Below are positions 32,884 through 42,582 of a stretch of 64,000 nucleotides of DNA, in pieces (within the stretch, counting starts at the first letter, position 1; each line of letters opens with the position of its first letter). Location: assembly GCA_963713625.1 (NCBI GenBank), contig CAVQMN010000008.1, positions 62,001 to 126,000 of the forward strand, written 5' to 3'. A model generated the notes under the pieces. That model had not been told where the DNA came from. It saw nothing but the letters and a program-made list of their open reading frames with translations, and did no database searches. A program made the position numbers and the translations under genes. This DNA comes from Bog-756 sp963713625. GTDB lineage: Bacteria > Actinomycetota > Acidimicrobiia > Acidimicrobiales > RAAP-2.

Positions 32884-34005
32884 GTGACCAAGCTGAACGA
32901 CCTCTTCAACCAACAGGGCCAGAGCCCGTGGATCGACAACCTGCGCCGGGACTGGCTGGAGGACGGCACCATGGCCGGCCTGGTCGGCGACGGCATCCGC
33001 GGTGTGACCTCCAACCCCACCATCCTGGCCAAGGCCATCGCCGGTCAGAACACCTACGATGCCCAGTTCGGGACGTTGATCAAGACCAAGTCGGTGGAGG
33101 ACGCGTACTGGGACCTGGTCATCCAGGACATCGAAGGTGCGCTGGCCATCCTCCGACCGGTCTACGACGCATCCGGCGGGTCCGACGGCTTCGTGTCGGT
33201 GGAGGTGGCCCCGTCGCTGGCCCACGACACCGACGGGACCATCAAGGCGGCCCGCGACCTCCACCAGCGCATCAACCAGCCCAACGTCCTGGTCAAGATC
33301 CCCGCCACCCAGGAGGGCATCCCCGCCATCCGCCAGATGATCAGTGAGGGGCGCAGCATCAACGTCACCCTCATCTTCAGCATCGACCGCTACGCGGAAG
33401 TCATCGAGGCCTACCTGTCCGGGCTCGAGGCGCTGGTGGCGTCGGGAACCGCGGACCTCTCACATGTGGCCAGCGTGGCCTCCTTCTTCATCAGCCGGGT
33501 CGATACCGAGGTGGACCGGCGCCTCGAATCGGCGGCCTCTTCCCCACCCAAGGGGGACGACCTCCTCGAGCTGCGGGGGAAGGCGGCGGTGGCCCAGGGT
33601 CGGCTGGCCTACAAGCTGTTCCGCTCCCAGTTCACCGGCCCGCGCTGGGAGGCACTGACCGCACGCGGGGCCAAGGTCCAGCGCCCGCTGTGGGCATCGA
33701 CGTCCACCAAGAATCCCGACTATCCGGATCTGCTCTACGTGGACTCGCTGATCGGCCCGGACACCGTCAACACCATGCCCGAGGGCACGGTGTCCGACTT
33801 CTTGGACCACGGCGTGGTGGCCCGCACCGTGGACACCGACCTGACCGGCTGCGAGCACGTGATCAACCGGCTGGCCGGAGCGGGCATCGACATGGAGGAG
33901 GTGGCCCAGGTGCTGGAGACAGAAGGGGTCGCCTCGTTCGCAAAGTCGTTCGATGAGCTCATGCAGTCACTGTCCGACAAGGCCAACGCCCTGTCCGCCG
34001 GGTAG
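32884..34005 (+). CDS. tal: transaldolase (TalB/TAL-PGI long type)
   Basis: Transfers a dihydroxyacetone unit in the pentose phosphate pathway through a Schiff-base lysine, 373 residues. Marks are GVTSNPTILAKAI near the N-terminus, NVLVKIPATQEGI (catalytic Lys region), INVTLIFSIDRYAEV, and LWASTSTKNPDYPDLLYVD with TMPEGT. The length and the TKNP.Y segment match the actinobacterial transaldolase class. The start is GTG at 32884 with GGAAAGGA upstream. It follows tkt by about 65 bases on the same strand. Confidence 0.94.
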   Translation: MTKLNDLFNQQGQSPWIDNLRRDWLEDGTMAGLVGDGIRGVTSNPTILAKAIAGQNTYDAQFGTLIKTKSVEDAYWDLVIQDIEGALAILRPVYDASGGSDGFVSVEVAPSLAHDTDGTIKAARDLHQRINQPNVLVKIPATQEGIPAIRQMISEGRSINVTLIFSIDRYAEVIEAYLSGLEALVASGTADLSHVASVASFFISRVDTEVDRRLESAASSPPKGDDLLELRGKAAVAQGRLAYKLFRSQFTGPRWEALTARGAKVQRPLWASTSTKNPDYPDLLYVDSLIGPDTVNTMPEGTVSDFLDHGVVARTVDTDLTGCEHVINRLAGAGIDMEEVAQVLETEGVASFAKSFDELMQSLSDKANALSAG

Positions 34006-34324
34006 CGGTCCGACATCGGGCGGAGTCGGGCGACGCGGTCATGCGGGCCAATGTTGCCTCCGAACCCGGGAGCTCACCGGCTCCACCCCGACACCGGCCC
34101 GGATGGCCCGGGCCCATGGCGGTGGGCGGCACCGCCATTCGGCTCTGACGGAAGCAGACTGACCCAGGTGGGACGAACGGGGACGAGGTAGACAATCCAA
34201 GACACCAGGCCCGGACACCGAGCGAACGACAAGAGCCAGCGACACCGCGGACAAGAGCCAGCGACACAGCGAGACAGAGCCAGCGACACAGCGAGACAGA
34301 GCCAGCGACACGGAGGAGACCAAG
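34006..34324. other. 319-base leader/spacer upstream of gnd
   Basis: No supported gene. It includes four copies of GAGCCAGCGACAC at exact 22-base intervals (see the repeat entry) directly before the gnd ribosome-binding site GGAGGAG at 34312-34318. The first 200 bases show no clear promoter pair. Part could be a binding-site array or an RNA leader. Confidence 0.45.
34233..34311. repeat. four 13-base direct repeats at exact 22-base period before gnd
   Basis: GAGCCAGCGACAC starts at 34233, 34255, 34277 and 34299. The interval is exactly 22 bases, about two helical turns, and the last copy ends just before the gnd Shine-Dalgarno sequence. A weaker related stretch lies upstream near 34212-34232. 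The regular spacing fits a protein-binding array on one DNA face, or simple tandem duplication. Confidence 0.75.
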
Positions 34325-35260
34325 ATGAAGATCGCCATGATCGGCCTGGGGAAGATGGGCGCCAACATGACCCAGCGCCTCATCGAACACGGGCACGAGG
34401 TCGTCGCCTTCGACCTCTCGGAAGACGCTCGCCAGGCGGCGGCCAAGTTCGGCGCCCAGCCGGCGACGACCCTCGAACAGGTGGCATCCGATCTCACCGC
34501 CCCGCGGGTGGCGTGGGTCATGGTGCCCGCCGGTGAGGCCACCAACTCGACCATCACCACGCTGGCCGGTCTGTTCGAGTCGGGCGACGTCATCATCGAC
34601 GGAGGCAACTCCAACTACAAAGAGACCGCCCCCCTGGTGGCGCAACTCGCCGCCCAGGGCATCGCGCTGGTCGACGCCGGGACGTCGGGGGGCATCTGGG
34701 GGCTGAAGGAGGGGTACTGCCTCATGGTCGGTGGGACCAAGGAAGCGGTGGCGGTGGCCGAACCGGTGTTCAAGGCGCTGGCCCCTGAGGGCGGATACGC
34801 CCACGTCGGCCCGCCCGGGGCCGGTCACTTCGTGAAGATGGTCCACAACGGGATCGAGTACGGCCTCATGCAGGCCTATGCCGAGGGTTTCGAGATCATG
34901 TCCGAGGCTCCCGAGTTCGACCTGGACCTCCACCAGATCGCCGCCATCTGGCGATACGGCTCGGTGGTGCGCAGCTGGCTCCTCGATCTGGCCGAACGGG
35001 CGCTCCGTCCCGGGTCGGGTTTCGATCAGATCGAAGGGGTGGTGGTGGACTCCGGCGAGGGCCGCTGGACGGTGGAGGAGGCCGTCAACCGCGGGGTGTC
35101 GGCTCCCGTCATCTCGTCGGCGCTCTTCGCCCGGTTCGCGTCCCAGAAAAAGGACGCCTTCGGGCTGCGACTGGTCTCCGCACTGCGGAACCAGTTCGGA
35201 GGACATGCCTTCACCACCTCGGAAGGCACCCAGGGCGGCGAGACCTTCACGCCCAAATGA
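34325..35260 (+). CDS. gnd: 6-phosphogluconate dehydrogenase (decarboxylating), short form
   Basis: Oxidises 6-phosphogluconate to ribulose 5-phosphate with release of CO2, 311 residues, the short class also called GndA. The Rossmann motif IGLGKMGANM opens the protein. IIDGGNSNYKE, GTSGGIWGLKEGY, and the catalytic segment GAGHFVKMVHNGIEYG follow. Its ATG has GGAGGAG seven bases upstream. Its stop overlaps the zwf start (ATGA at 35257), so the two are coupled. The 22-base repeats lie directly upstream. Confidence 0.95.
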   Translation: MKIAMIGLGKMGANMTQRLIEHGHEVVAFDLSEDARQAAAKFGAQPATTLEQVASDLTAPRVAWVMVPAGEATNSTITTLAGLFESGDVIIDGGNSNYKETAPLVAQLAAQGIALVDAGTSGGIWGLKEGYCLMVGGTKEAVAVAEPVFKALAPEGGYAHVGPPGAGHFVKMVHNGIEYGLMQAYAEGFEIMSEAPEFDLDLHQIAAIWRYGSVVRSWLLDLAERALRPGSGFDQIEGVVVDSGEGRWTVEEAVNRGVSAPVISSALFARFASQKKDAFGLRLVSALRNQFGGHAFTTSEGTQGGETFTPK

Positions 35261-36861
35261 GCGACGAACCCACCGAGTCAGCGAACGGTCAGCCCAGCGG
35301 CCAGGCCACGGGGAAAAAACGGTCACTCCCCCCCGTCCTGTCCAAGGTACCCCCTGCCGCCATGGTCATCTTCGGCGCCTCCGGCGACCTCACGGCCCGG
35401 AAGATCCTTCCCGCCCTGTCCCGACTGGCCGACCGCGGTGTCCTCGACGACGGCTTCACCCTGATCGGAGTGGCCAGGACCGAGTGGGACGACGACGCGT
35501 TCCGCGCCCATGTGTCCGAATCGACGCCCGACGGTGGGCCCAAATGGCAGGCCCTCACCAAACGGTTCAAGTACGTCGCCGGCGAGTACGACCATCCCGA
35601 CACATTCAGCCGGCTGAAGAATCAGCTCGACGAGGCCGACAAGGTCGACGGCACCGACGGCAACCGCCTCTACTACCTGGCCACCATCCCCAGTGTGTTC
35701 GGTCTGGTGGCCAAGTCGCTGCACGACCACGCCTGCACCCGGCCGGCCGAGGGCGGTTCATTCGTCCGGGTGGTGGTGGAGAAGCCCTACGGGCGCGACC
35801 TGGCCAGCGCCCTCGCCCTCGACGAACGGATGCATGCCGCCTTCGACGAGTCCCAGATCTTCCGGATCGACCATTACATGGGCAAGGAGACCGTGCAGAA
35901 CGTGCTGGCCCTGCGTTTTGCCAACGCCATCTTCGAGCCCATCTGGAACCGCCGCTACGTCGAGCAGGTGCAGGTGACCGTGGCCGAGAGCCTCGGGGTC
36001 GAACACCGCGGCGGGTTCTACGAAACGGCCGGCGCGCTGCGCGACATCGTGCAGAACCATGTGATGCAGGTGCTGGCCCTCACCCTGATGGAGTCCCCCA
36101 CCAGCACCGACGCCGACCGGATCCGCGACGAGAAGGTCAAGCTTCTCCATGCCATCGACATCCCGACACCGGACGAGGCGGTGGACAAGTCGGTCCGGGC
36201 CCAGTACACCGCAGGCACCATCGACGGCGAGAAGGTCGTCGGCTACCGCCAGGAGCCCGATGTCTCCCCCGAGAGCCAGACCGAGACCTACGTGGCCCTC
36301 CGGCTGCGGGTGGAGAACTGGCGGTGGGCCGGGGTTCCCATCTATGTGCGCACCGGCAAACGCCTTCCGGCCCGGGTCACCGAAGTCGCCCTGACCTTCC
36401 GCCAGGTTCCGTTCCTCCTGTTCGACCACCGGGCCAGCCGGGACCTGCGACCCAACACCCTGGTCCTCAGGATCCAGCCCGACGAGGGGATCAGCCTCGA
36501 GTTCGGAGCCAAGGTCCCGGGCGAGAAGTTCCACATCCGCTCGGTGGCCATGGACTTCTCCTACGCCGAAGCCTTCGCCGGTGTGGAGGCGGCCGACGGG
36601 TACGAACGTCTCATCCACGATGCGCTGGTGGGCGACGCCACCCTCTTCATCCGCTCCGACGAGGTGCAGCAGGCCTGGCGCATCGTGGATCCCTACCTGC
36701 AGGCATGGTCGGAGCCCGGCGGCGCCCTGCACACCTACGCAGCCGGGACCTGGGGACCCCACATGGCCGATCTGCTGGTCGAGCGGTCGGGGGACGAGTG
36801 GCGCAACCCGGAGATCGACCTCGAGTTGAGCGGTGGTCGACTCACCGAGATCCCCCAGTGA
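35257..36861 (+). CDS. zwf: glucose-6-phosphate 1-dehydrogenase
   Basis: Makes 6-phosphogluconolactone and NADPH from glucose 6-phosphate, 534 residues. The coenzyme motif IFGASGDLTARKILPAL is near residue 34. The active-site signature is FRIDHYMGKETVQN with the catalytic His in RIDHYMG, and EKPYGRDLASA is the second hallmark. It is coupled to gnd by a four-base overlap. pgl begins eight bases after its stop. Confidence 0.96.
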   Translation: MSDEPTESANGQPSGQATGKKRSLPPVLSKVPPAAMVIFGASGDLTARKILPALSRLADRGVLDDGFTLIGVARTEWDDDAFRAHVSESTPDGGPKWQALTKRFKYVAGEYDHPDTFSRLKNQLDEADKVDGTDGNRLYYLATIPSVFGLVAKSLHDHACTRPAEGGSFVRVVVEKPYGRDLASALALDERMHAAFDESQIFRIDHYMGKETVQNVLALRFANAIFEPIWNRRYVEQVQVTVAESLGVEHRGGFYETAGALRDIVQNHVMQVLALTLMESPTSTDADRIRDEKVKLLHAIDIPTPDEAVDKSVRAQYTAGTIDGEKVVGYRQEPDVSPESQTETYVALRLRVENWRWAGVPIYVRTGKRLPARVTEVALTFRQVPFLLFDHRASRDLRPNTLVLRIQPDEGISLEFGAKVPGEKFHIRSVAMDFSYAEAFAGVEAADGYERLIHDALVGDATLFIRSDEVQQAWRIVDPYLQAWSEPGGALHTYAAGTWGPHMADLLVERSGDEWRNPEIDLELSGGRLTEIPQ

Positions 36862-36868
36862 GGCCACG

Positions 36869-37615
36869 ATGAACGGCACGGTCACGGTGGTCTCCTCGGT
36901 CGCCGACGCCTTCGCCGACCTGGTGGCGGCCCGGTTGGCCCGGAAGCGGGACCGTCCGTACTCCCTGTTCCTCTCCGGAGGGGAGACGGCCCGGCAGTCC
37001 TACGAGCGCCTGGCCCGCCTCACCGCGCCCGGTTCGCGGGATGGGGGTCAGTCGACGGCTGACGACGCGGCCCACAGGGTGGCGGTGGACTGGACGACGG
37101 TCGACATCTACCTGGGCGACGAACGGTGTGTCCCACCGGACGACAAGGACTCCAATCACCGGATGATCGTGACGGCACTGCTCGACACCGTCGGGCCGGT
37201 CGGCTCCGATCACCCGATGTACCGGTCGGGGTCACCCGAGGAGGCCGCAGCCGCCTACCAGGCCGAAGTCGAGCCGCTGGACGGGTTCGACCTCGTCCAC
37301 CTCGGGCTCGGGCCCGACGGGCACTGCGCATCCCTCTTTCCCGGTTCCGAGGCCCTGGCCATCGACGACCCCTCGGTGCTGGTCTCGGCCAATCGGGATC
37401 CGTTGGGAAACAATCCCCACCCCCGGATCACGCTCACCCTTCCCGGGATCGCCCGGGCCCGGACGGTGGTCTTCACCATCGCCGGACCCTCCAGACGGGA
37501 ACCGTTCGCCGGCATCGTGGCCGGTGCCGATCTCCCTGCGGCCCGAGTCACCGCGGACGAGGTGCTCTGGTTGGTCGACGCCGACGCGGCGGCCGATGCC
37601 CGTCTCCCCGGGTAA
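36869..37615 (+). CDS. pgl: 6-phosphogluconolactonase
   Basis: Hydrolyses 6-phosphogluconolactone, the product of Zwf. The protein is 248 residues from the ATG at 36869, chosen because GAGG lies just upstream and it fits the family N-terminus (VSSVADAFADLVAARL). Marks are SLFLSGGETARQSYERL, DIYLGDERCVPPDDKDSN, GLGPDGHCASLFPG and ITLTLPGIARAR. The longer frame from 36833 overlaps zwf and is less likely. Confidence 0.94.
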   Translation: MNGTVTVVSSVADAFADLVAARLARKRDRPYSLFLSGGETARQSYERLARLTAPGSRDGGQSTADDAAHRVAVDWTTVDIYLGDERCVPPDDKDSNHRMIVTALLDTVGPVGSDHPMYRSGSPEEAAAAYQAEVEPLDGFDLVHLGLGPDGHCASLFPGSEALAIDDPSVLVSANRDPLGNNPHPRITLTLPGIARARTVVFTIAGPSRREPFAGIVAGADLPAARVTADEVLWLVDADAAADARLPG

Positions 37616-37635
37616 CCGGCCACCGGTCGGCCCGG

Positions 37636-37663
37636 TTAGGACACGGGGCTCCTCCGGTAAGGT
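37636..37663 (+). promoter_or_regulatory. possible promoter of fbiC
   Basis: TTAGGA (37636-37641) and TAAGGT (37658-37663) are separated by 16 bases. They lie 33 bases before the GTG of fbiC. The -10 is a good match and the -35 a weak one. Confidence 0.35.
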
Positions 37664-37696
37664 GTCGCCGATGCCCGCCGACCCCGGCTCCCCCTC

Positions 37697-40084
37697 GTGA
37701 GTGCTGCTGCCCCGTCGACGTCGCCCACCGGTGACCGGACGCTGACCACCACCCCGTTGCCCGAGGTGCAGGCCCAGGCCCGCCAGGTGCGAGATCAGAC
37801 CCACGGCAACCGGATGACCTTCTCGCCCAAGGTGTTCATCCCCTTGACCATGCTGTGTCGCGACCGGTGCGGCTACTGCACCTTCGCCAAGGCACCGGCG
37901 CGTTTGGAATCTCCGTACCTCTCGATCGACCAGGTCCTCGAGATCGCCCGGGCCGGCCGGGCGGCCGGCTGCCACGAAGCCCTCTTCACCCTCGGTGAGG
38001 GACCCGAGGATCGCTACCCGTCGGCCCGCCAGTGGCTGGCGGACCATGGGTACACCTCCACCGTCGACTACCTCGAGGCCGCCTGCCGGGCCGTGCTGGA
38101 AGAGACCGGCCTGCTGCCCCACGCCAACGCCGGCGCCCTGGACGCCGAGGCCCTGATCAGGCTCCGCTCGGTCGCAGCCAGCCAAGGGATGATGGTCGAG
38201 TCGCTCAACCCCGATCTGGCCGCTCACCGCTCGGCGCCCGACAAGACTCCGGCCCGGAGGCTCGCCACCCTGGAGGCGGCCGGGACGTCCGGGGTTCCCT
38301 TCACCACCGGCCTGCTGGTCGGCATCGGCGAGAGCCGGGACGACCGGCTGGAGGCGCTGGAGGCGATCGCCGCCAGCCATCGGCGGCACGGCCATGTGCA
38401 GGAAGTGATCATCCAGAACTTCCTGCCCAAGGCGGGCACGGCCATGCACCGGGCCGAACCGTGCCCGACCGACGAGTTCTTGTGGACCATCGCCGTCGCC
38501 CGCTTGGTACTTCCGCCGGAGGTCCACCTGCAGGCGCCACCCAACCTCTCGGACGACCTCGCCCCGCTCATCGCCTCGGGCATCGACGACTGGGGCGGCG
38601 TCTCGCCCGTCACCGCCGACCACGTCAATCCCGAGCGGGCCTGGCCCGCACTCGGTGTACTCCGCAACGCCACCGAGGCGGCCGGGTTCACGCTGGCGCC
38701 CCGTCTGACCCTCTACCCCGAGTTCGCGCTCGACCCCGACCGCTGGCTGGCCGAGTCGATGCGCTTCCCGGTGCTCGACGCCTCCGACGCCGAGGGACTC
38801 GGACGCGACCATCCCTGGTGCTCGGGCGGGGAGACGCCACCTCCCGTCCTGCTCGTCCCCGGACCGAACGACGCCAACGTCGTGGTCGCCGGGCCGGTCG
38901 GCGCCGGCACCACCCCACCGGTCGTCACCTCGAGCACCACCCGCAGCGCGGTGGGCGACGTGTTGGTCGGGGTCGAGCTCGGCGAGGCCGTGGGCGAGGA
39001 CGAGATCGTGACACTGTTCGGCGCCCGGGGCCCCGAGGTCCGGGCCGTGGCTGATCTGGCCGACCGGCTCCGGCGCCAGACGGTGGGTGACGAGGTGACC
39101 TACGTGGCCAACCGGAACATCAACTACACCAACGTCTGCACCTTCAAGTGCAAGTTCTGTGCGTTCTCCAAAGGTCCCCTCTCGCTCAACCTCCGGGGCA
39201 CCCCCTACCTGCTCGAGTTGAGCGAGATCTCCGACCGGGTGCGGGAAGCCGAGGAGCGGGGGGCCACCGAGGTGTGCCTCCAGGGGGGGATTCACCCGAA
39301 GTTCGACGGTGGGTACTACCTCGAGGTCATCAAAGCGGTGCGCGAGGCTTCGGCCACCATCCATATTCACGGGTTCACCGCGCTCGAGGTCACCGAAGGC
39401 GCCCGCCGTTCGGAGATGCCGCTGGCCGACTATCTCGTCCTGCTGCGCGACGCCGGGCTGAAGACCTTGCCCGGCACCGCAGCCGAGATCCTCGACGACG
39501 AGGTCCGGGCCGTACTGTGCCCGGACAAGATCAACACCGAGGAGTGGCTCTTCGCCCACCGGACCGCCCACCAGGTCGGCCTGCGGTCCAATGTGACCAT
39601 CATGTTCGGTGCCGTCGAGCAACCTCGCTCGTGGGCCCGCCACATGATCCGGACCCGCGACCTGCAGCGGGAGACCGGCGGATTCACCGAGTTCGTGCCG
39701 CTGCCCTTCGTGCACATGGCCACGCCCATCTACCTCAACCGCCGGGCACGGCGGGGCCCGACCTTCCGCGAGACACTCCTGATGCACGCCGTCGGACGGA
39801 TCGCCTACCACGACACCATCGACAACATTCAGATCAGCTGGGTGAAGATGGGTGCGGACGGCGTGCGCCAGATCCTCCGGGCCGGGGTGAACGACCTGGG
39901 CGGCACGCTGATGGACGAGAACATCTCGCGAGCGGCCGGGGCCAGCCACGGTCAGATGATGGATGCCGACCAGTTCCGGGCCATCGTCGAACCCCTGGGG
40001 CGCAGCCTGGCCCAGCGGACGACCCTCTATGGGCGGGTGCCGGGCCCGAGCGGGCACGCCGAGGCGCTGGCCGCGGCCAACTGA
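37697..40084 (+). CDS. fbiC: bifunctional FO synthase (CofG+CofH fusion)
   Basis: Builds the deazaflavin FO, precursor of cofactor F420, using two radical SAM halves; 795 residues. The CofG half binds its iron-sulfur cluster through CRDRCGYC near residue 54. The CofH half uses CTFKCKFC near 480. Fusion of both halves in one chain is the actinobacterial FbiC form; archaea and cyanobacteria usually have two proteins. The start is GTG at 37697. A Ddn-like F420 enzyme is encoded at 3936. Confidence 0.96.
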   Translation: MSAAAPSTSPTGDRTLTTTPLPEVQAQARQVRDQTHGNRMTFSPKVFIPLTMLCRDRCGYCTFAKAPARLESPYLSIDQVLEIARAGRAAGCHEALFTLGEGPEDRYPSARQWLADHGYTSTVDYLEAACRAVLEETGLLPHANAGALDAEALIRLRSVAASQGMMVESLNPDLAAHRSAPDKTPARRLATLEAAGTSGVPFTTGLLVGIGESRDDRLEALEAIAASHRRHGHVQEVIIQNFLPKAGTAMHRAEPCPTDEFLWTIAVARLVLPPEVHLQAPPNLSDDLAPLIASGIDDWGGVSPVTADHVNPERAWPALGVLRNATEAAGFTLAPRLTLYPEFALDPDRWLAESMRFPVLDASDAEGLGRDHPWCSGGETPPPVLLVPGPNDANVVVAGPVGAGTTPPVVTSSTTRSAVGDVLVGVELGEAVGEDEIVTLFGARGPEVRAVADLADRLRRQTVGDEVTYVANRNINYTNVCTFKCKFCAFSKGPLSLNLRGTPYLLELSEISDRVREAEERGATEVCLQGGIHPKFDGGYYLEVIKAVREASATIHIHGFTALEVTEGARRSEMPLADYLVLLRDAGLKTLPGTAAEILDDEVRAVLCPDKINTEEWLFAHRTAHQVGLRSNVTIMFGAVEQPRSWARHMIRTRDLQRETGGFTEFVPLPFVHMATPIYLNRRARRGPTFRETLLMHAVGRIAYHDTIDNIQISWVKMGADGVRQILRAGVNDLGGTLMDENISRAAGASHGQMMDADQFRAIVEPLGRSLAQRTTLYGRVPGPSGHAEALAAAN

Positions 40085-40094
40085 GCCCTTCCGC

Positions 40095-41198
40095 ATGACC
40101 CCGGACGTCGGCCGATCCAGGCCGGAGGCGAGCGATGAGCCGAACAACGCCGTGGAAGAGGCGGCGGCCCGGCTGCTCGAAGCGCTGAGCTCCGACACGA
40201 GCTCGTCGGATCCGTCGGCCCGCATGTCGACGAGCCAGGAGCGCCTCTACCGGTCGATGCTCCGGACGGTGACCGCGCTGGCCACTGACCACACCGAGGT
40301 GATCGACCTGAAGGTGGCCGACTCGGCGCTGGCCGAGATGGCCGAGGCGTTCACGGTCTTCCGGCCGTTCCGGCGGCAGAAGAAGGTGACCATCTTCGGC
40401 TCGGCCCGCACGCTGCCTGACCATCCCGCCTATGCCAGCACCCGCGACCTGGCCGCGTCGATGGCCGGCTCCGACTGGATGGTGGTCACCGGGGCGGGGC
40501 CGGGCATCATGGCCGCGGGAATGGAAGGAGCCGGTCGGGACAAGTCGATCGGAGTCAACATCCGGCTCCCCTTCGAGCAGGGGGCCAACGCCTTCATCGC
40601 CCAGGACCCCAAGCTGGTCGAGATGCGGTTCTTCTTCACCCGCAAGCTCATGCTCATCAAGGAGTCCGACGGGTACGTGGTCCTGCCCGGAGGATTCGGC
40701 ACCCTGGACGAGGGCTTCGAACTCCTGACCCTCCTCCAGACCGGGAAGGCGGAGCCGGCTCCTGTGGTCATGCTCGACATTCCCGGTGGCGACTACTGGC
40801 GGGGATGGGACAACTTCCTGCGGACAGAGGTCGAGCCCCGGGGGCTCGTTTCCGAGGAGGACCGCTCGCTGTTCATGATCACCGACGACGTGGGCGAGGC
40901 CACCGCCGAGATCCTCGGCTTCTACCGCAACTACCAATCGTGTCGGTGGGTGGGCGACCTCCTGGTCATGCGGCTCAGGGTGGGTCCTGACCGCGCCACG
41001 CTGGCCGACCTCAACCAACAGTTCCGCGACATCGTGTCCGGCGGGGCCATGCGCATGTCGAAGCCCCTGCCCCCCGAACGCGCCGATGCCGACAATCTCG
41101 AGTTCCCGCGTCTGGTGTTCCGGTTCGACAAGATCCACTACGGACGGCTCCGCCAATTGATCAACGCCCTCAATCAGCTGCCGGGCGTGGAAAGCTGA
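40095..41198 (+). CDS. LOG family protein (lysine decarboxylase-like)
   Basis: A 367-residue Rossmann-like protein of the LOG group, related to cytokinin-releasing phosphoribohydrolases. Motifs are FGSARTLPDHP, VTGAGPGIMAAGMEGA, and the signature PGGFGTLDEGFELLTLLQTGK. The first 90 residues are an added helical N-terminus. The C-terminal 80 residues also exceed plant LOG enzymes, so this is a longer class of uncertain substrate. It begins ten bases after fbiC and is likely co-transcribed. Confidence 0.87.
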   Translation: MTPDVGRSRPEASDEPNNAVEEAAARLLEALSSDTSSSDPSARMSTSQERLYRSMLRTVTALATDHTEVIDLKVADSALAEMAEAFTVFRPFRRQKKVTIFGSARTLPDHPAYASTRDLAASMAGSDWMVVTGAGPGIMAAGMEGAGRDKSIGVNIRLPFEQGANAFIAQDPKLVEMRFFFTRKLMLIKESDGYVVLPGGFGTLDEGFELLTLLQTGKAEPAPVVMLDIPGGDYWRGWDNFLRTEVEPRGLVSEEDRSLFMITDDVGEATAEILGFYRNYQSCRWVGDLLVMRLRVGPDRATLADLNQQFRDIVSGGAMRMSKPLPPERADADNLEFPRLVFRFDKIHYGRLRQLINALNQLPGVES

Positions 41199-41214
41199 AA
41201 AGCGGTCGAACGGA

Positions 41215-42495
41215 TCAGGCCGCCGTGGCCGGCGGGGGCCGTTGGTTGCGGAGGCGGTTGTGGAATCGGCACAGCAGCCGTCCGTTCTCCTGGGTGGTGA
41301 GGCCGCCGAGGGCCCAGGGCTGGATATGGTCGATCTCGGCCCACCGGGCCGGGCGGTCGCAGAAGGGGTGGGTGCACTGCCGGTCCCGCACCTCGATGGC
41401 CCGGCGGGTGGCGCCGGTGAACAGCCGGGTGTGGGGGCTGATCTCGCTCCGGGTGCCGGGGTGGCCCACGGCCCGCTCCAGATCGGCGCCGGTGACCCGG
41501 CCGGTGACCTCGGGAACCAGCCGGGTGGTGCAGCCGATGGTCACCCGGCCACCGGGGGCGACGGTGGCCCGCTCCACATCGGCCCCGTCCAGCCAGGGCA
41601 GCAGTGACCCCGGGGGGACCACGGTGCCGTTCTCGAGCTCACAGGTCCGCCCGTGCAGGGTCTCCCAGCCCACGAGGACGGTGAAGAGCGGGGCCGGTCT
41701 CCGGGTCCCGGCCGGGCAGCCCTGCGAGCGGACGGCCATCTCCACCAGGGCGTCGGCCCGGCGCTGTCCGGGGGTGCGGGCCAGCGTGTCCCCCGGTCCC
41801 GGATCACGGCCGAGGAGGGCTTTGGCCCCGGCCCGGTCGGCCTCGAACAGTTCGGTGTCGATCCGTTCGAGCTCGCCGGCCACGATGGCGCCCCGGACAG
41901 GGTCGAGGGTCATCCCCCCGAGCCAGGTCCCGGCGAAGCTCTGGACCAGAAAGGCGTCCCGGTTGCCCTGCCGGCGTTCGGCGTCCTTGTCGGCCCCGTC
42001 CGGATCGGCCAGCTGCCCCCAGTAGGCCGCGGCCCGGCTGAAGTGGGCAAAGGTCAGTTCGGTGGCCTGGTCGACCAGCAGGGCCTCGTCCCGGGCCAGG
42101 GCTTCTTCGGTCCCGGGACGGCGGAGGCGGCCCATCACCTCCACGTGGTCGCCGGTGATGTCCCCTCCCACCCAGGCCCGCTCCGTCTCGGGCAGGAACC
42201 GGAGCTCCCGGCCCCGGCGGACCCGGCGCTGGGCCGCTTTCTTCGGGACCCGGCAGGTGGCCGTGATCCACGCCGCCGCCGTCTGGGCTCCGTCGGCCGC
42301 CCAGTCACCGGCGGCGTCGAAGGAGGCGGTGGCCCGGGTGGCGACGGCCTCCAGGGTGGCCAGGTGGCGGTGCAACGAAACGATCGACTCGGCGTCGGCC
42401 AGGGCCGAGGGGTCCAGCTCACGCAGTTGTCCGAGCACCTCGGCGAGGTCGTCAAGTACCACGACGCCAGTCCAGCACCCGGGTGTGACGGCCAC
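41215..42495 (-). CDS. DUF222 / 13E12-repeat HNH endonuclease domain protein
   Basis: A 426-residue protein with a long helical DUF222 N-terminal region, ending in an HNH domain (RDRQCTHPFCDRPARWAEID, then HIQPWALGG, then LLCRFHN). This is the actinobacterial 13E12-repeat family, often multi-copy and suspected to be mobile or selfish. The HNH residues look intact, so nuclease activity is plausible. It is convergent with the LOG gene (only about 16 bases apart). Confidence 0.87.
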   Translation of the reverse strand: MAVTPGCWTGVVVLDDLAEVLGQLRELDPSALADAESIVSLHRHLATLEAVATRATASFDAAGDWAADGAQTAAAWITATCRVPKKAAQRRVRRGRELRFLPETERAWVGGDITGDHVEVMGRLRRPGTEEALARDEALLVDQATELTFAHFSRAAAYWGQLADPDGADKDAERRQGNRDAFLVQSFAGTWLGGMTLDPVRGAIVAGELERIDTELFEADRAGAKALLGRDPGPGDTLARTPGQRRADALVEMAVRSQGCPAGTRRPAPLFTVLVGWETLHGRTCELENGTVVPPGSLLPWLDGADVERATVAPGGRVTIGCTTRLVPEVTGRVTGADLERAVGHPGTRSEISPHTRLFTGATRRAIEVRDRQCTHPFCDRPARWAEIDHIQPWALGGLTTQENGRLLCRFHNRLRNQRPPPATAA

Positions 42496-42582
42496 ATGGG
42501 CGTCGGGGAAGGCGGTGGAGGAGCGGGGGCGAAAGTGACCCGGTGGAGTCGATGGGTGACCGAAATCCCTGGTCAGATCCCT

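Noticed and set aside
37232..40225. 997-residue frame opposite fbiC
   Set aside because: A GC-rich antisense shadow with no domain signatures; fbiC on the other strand is unambiguous.
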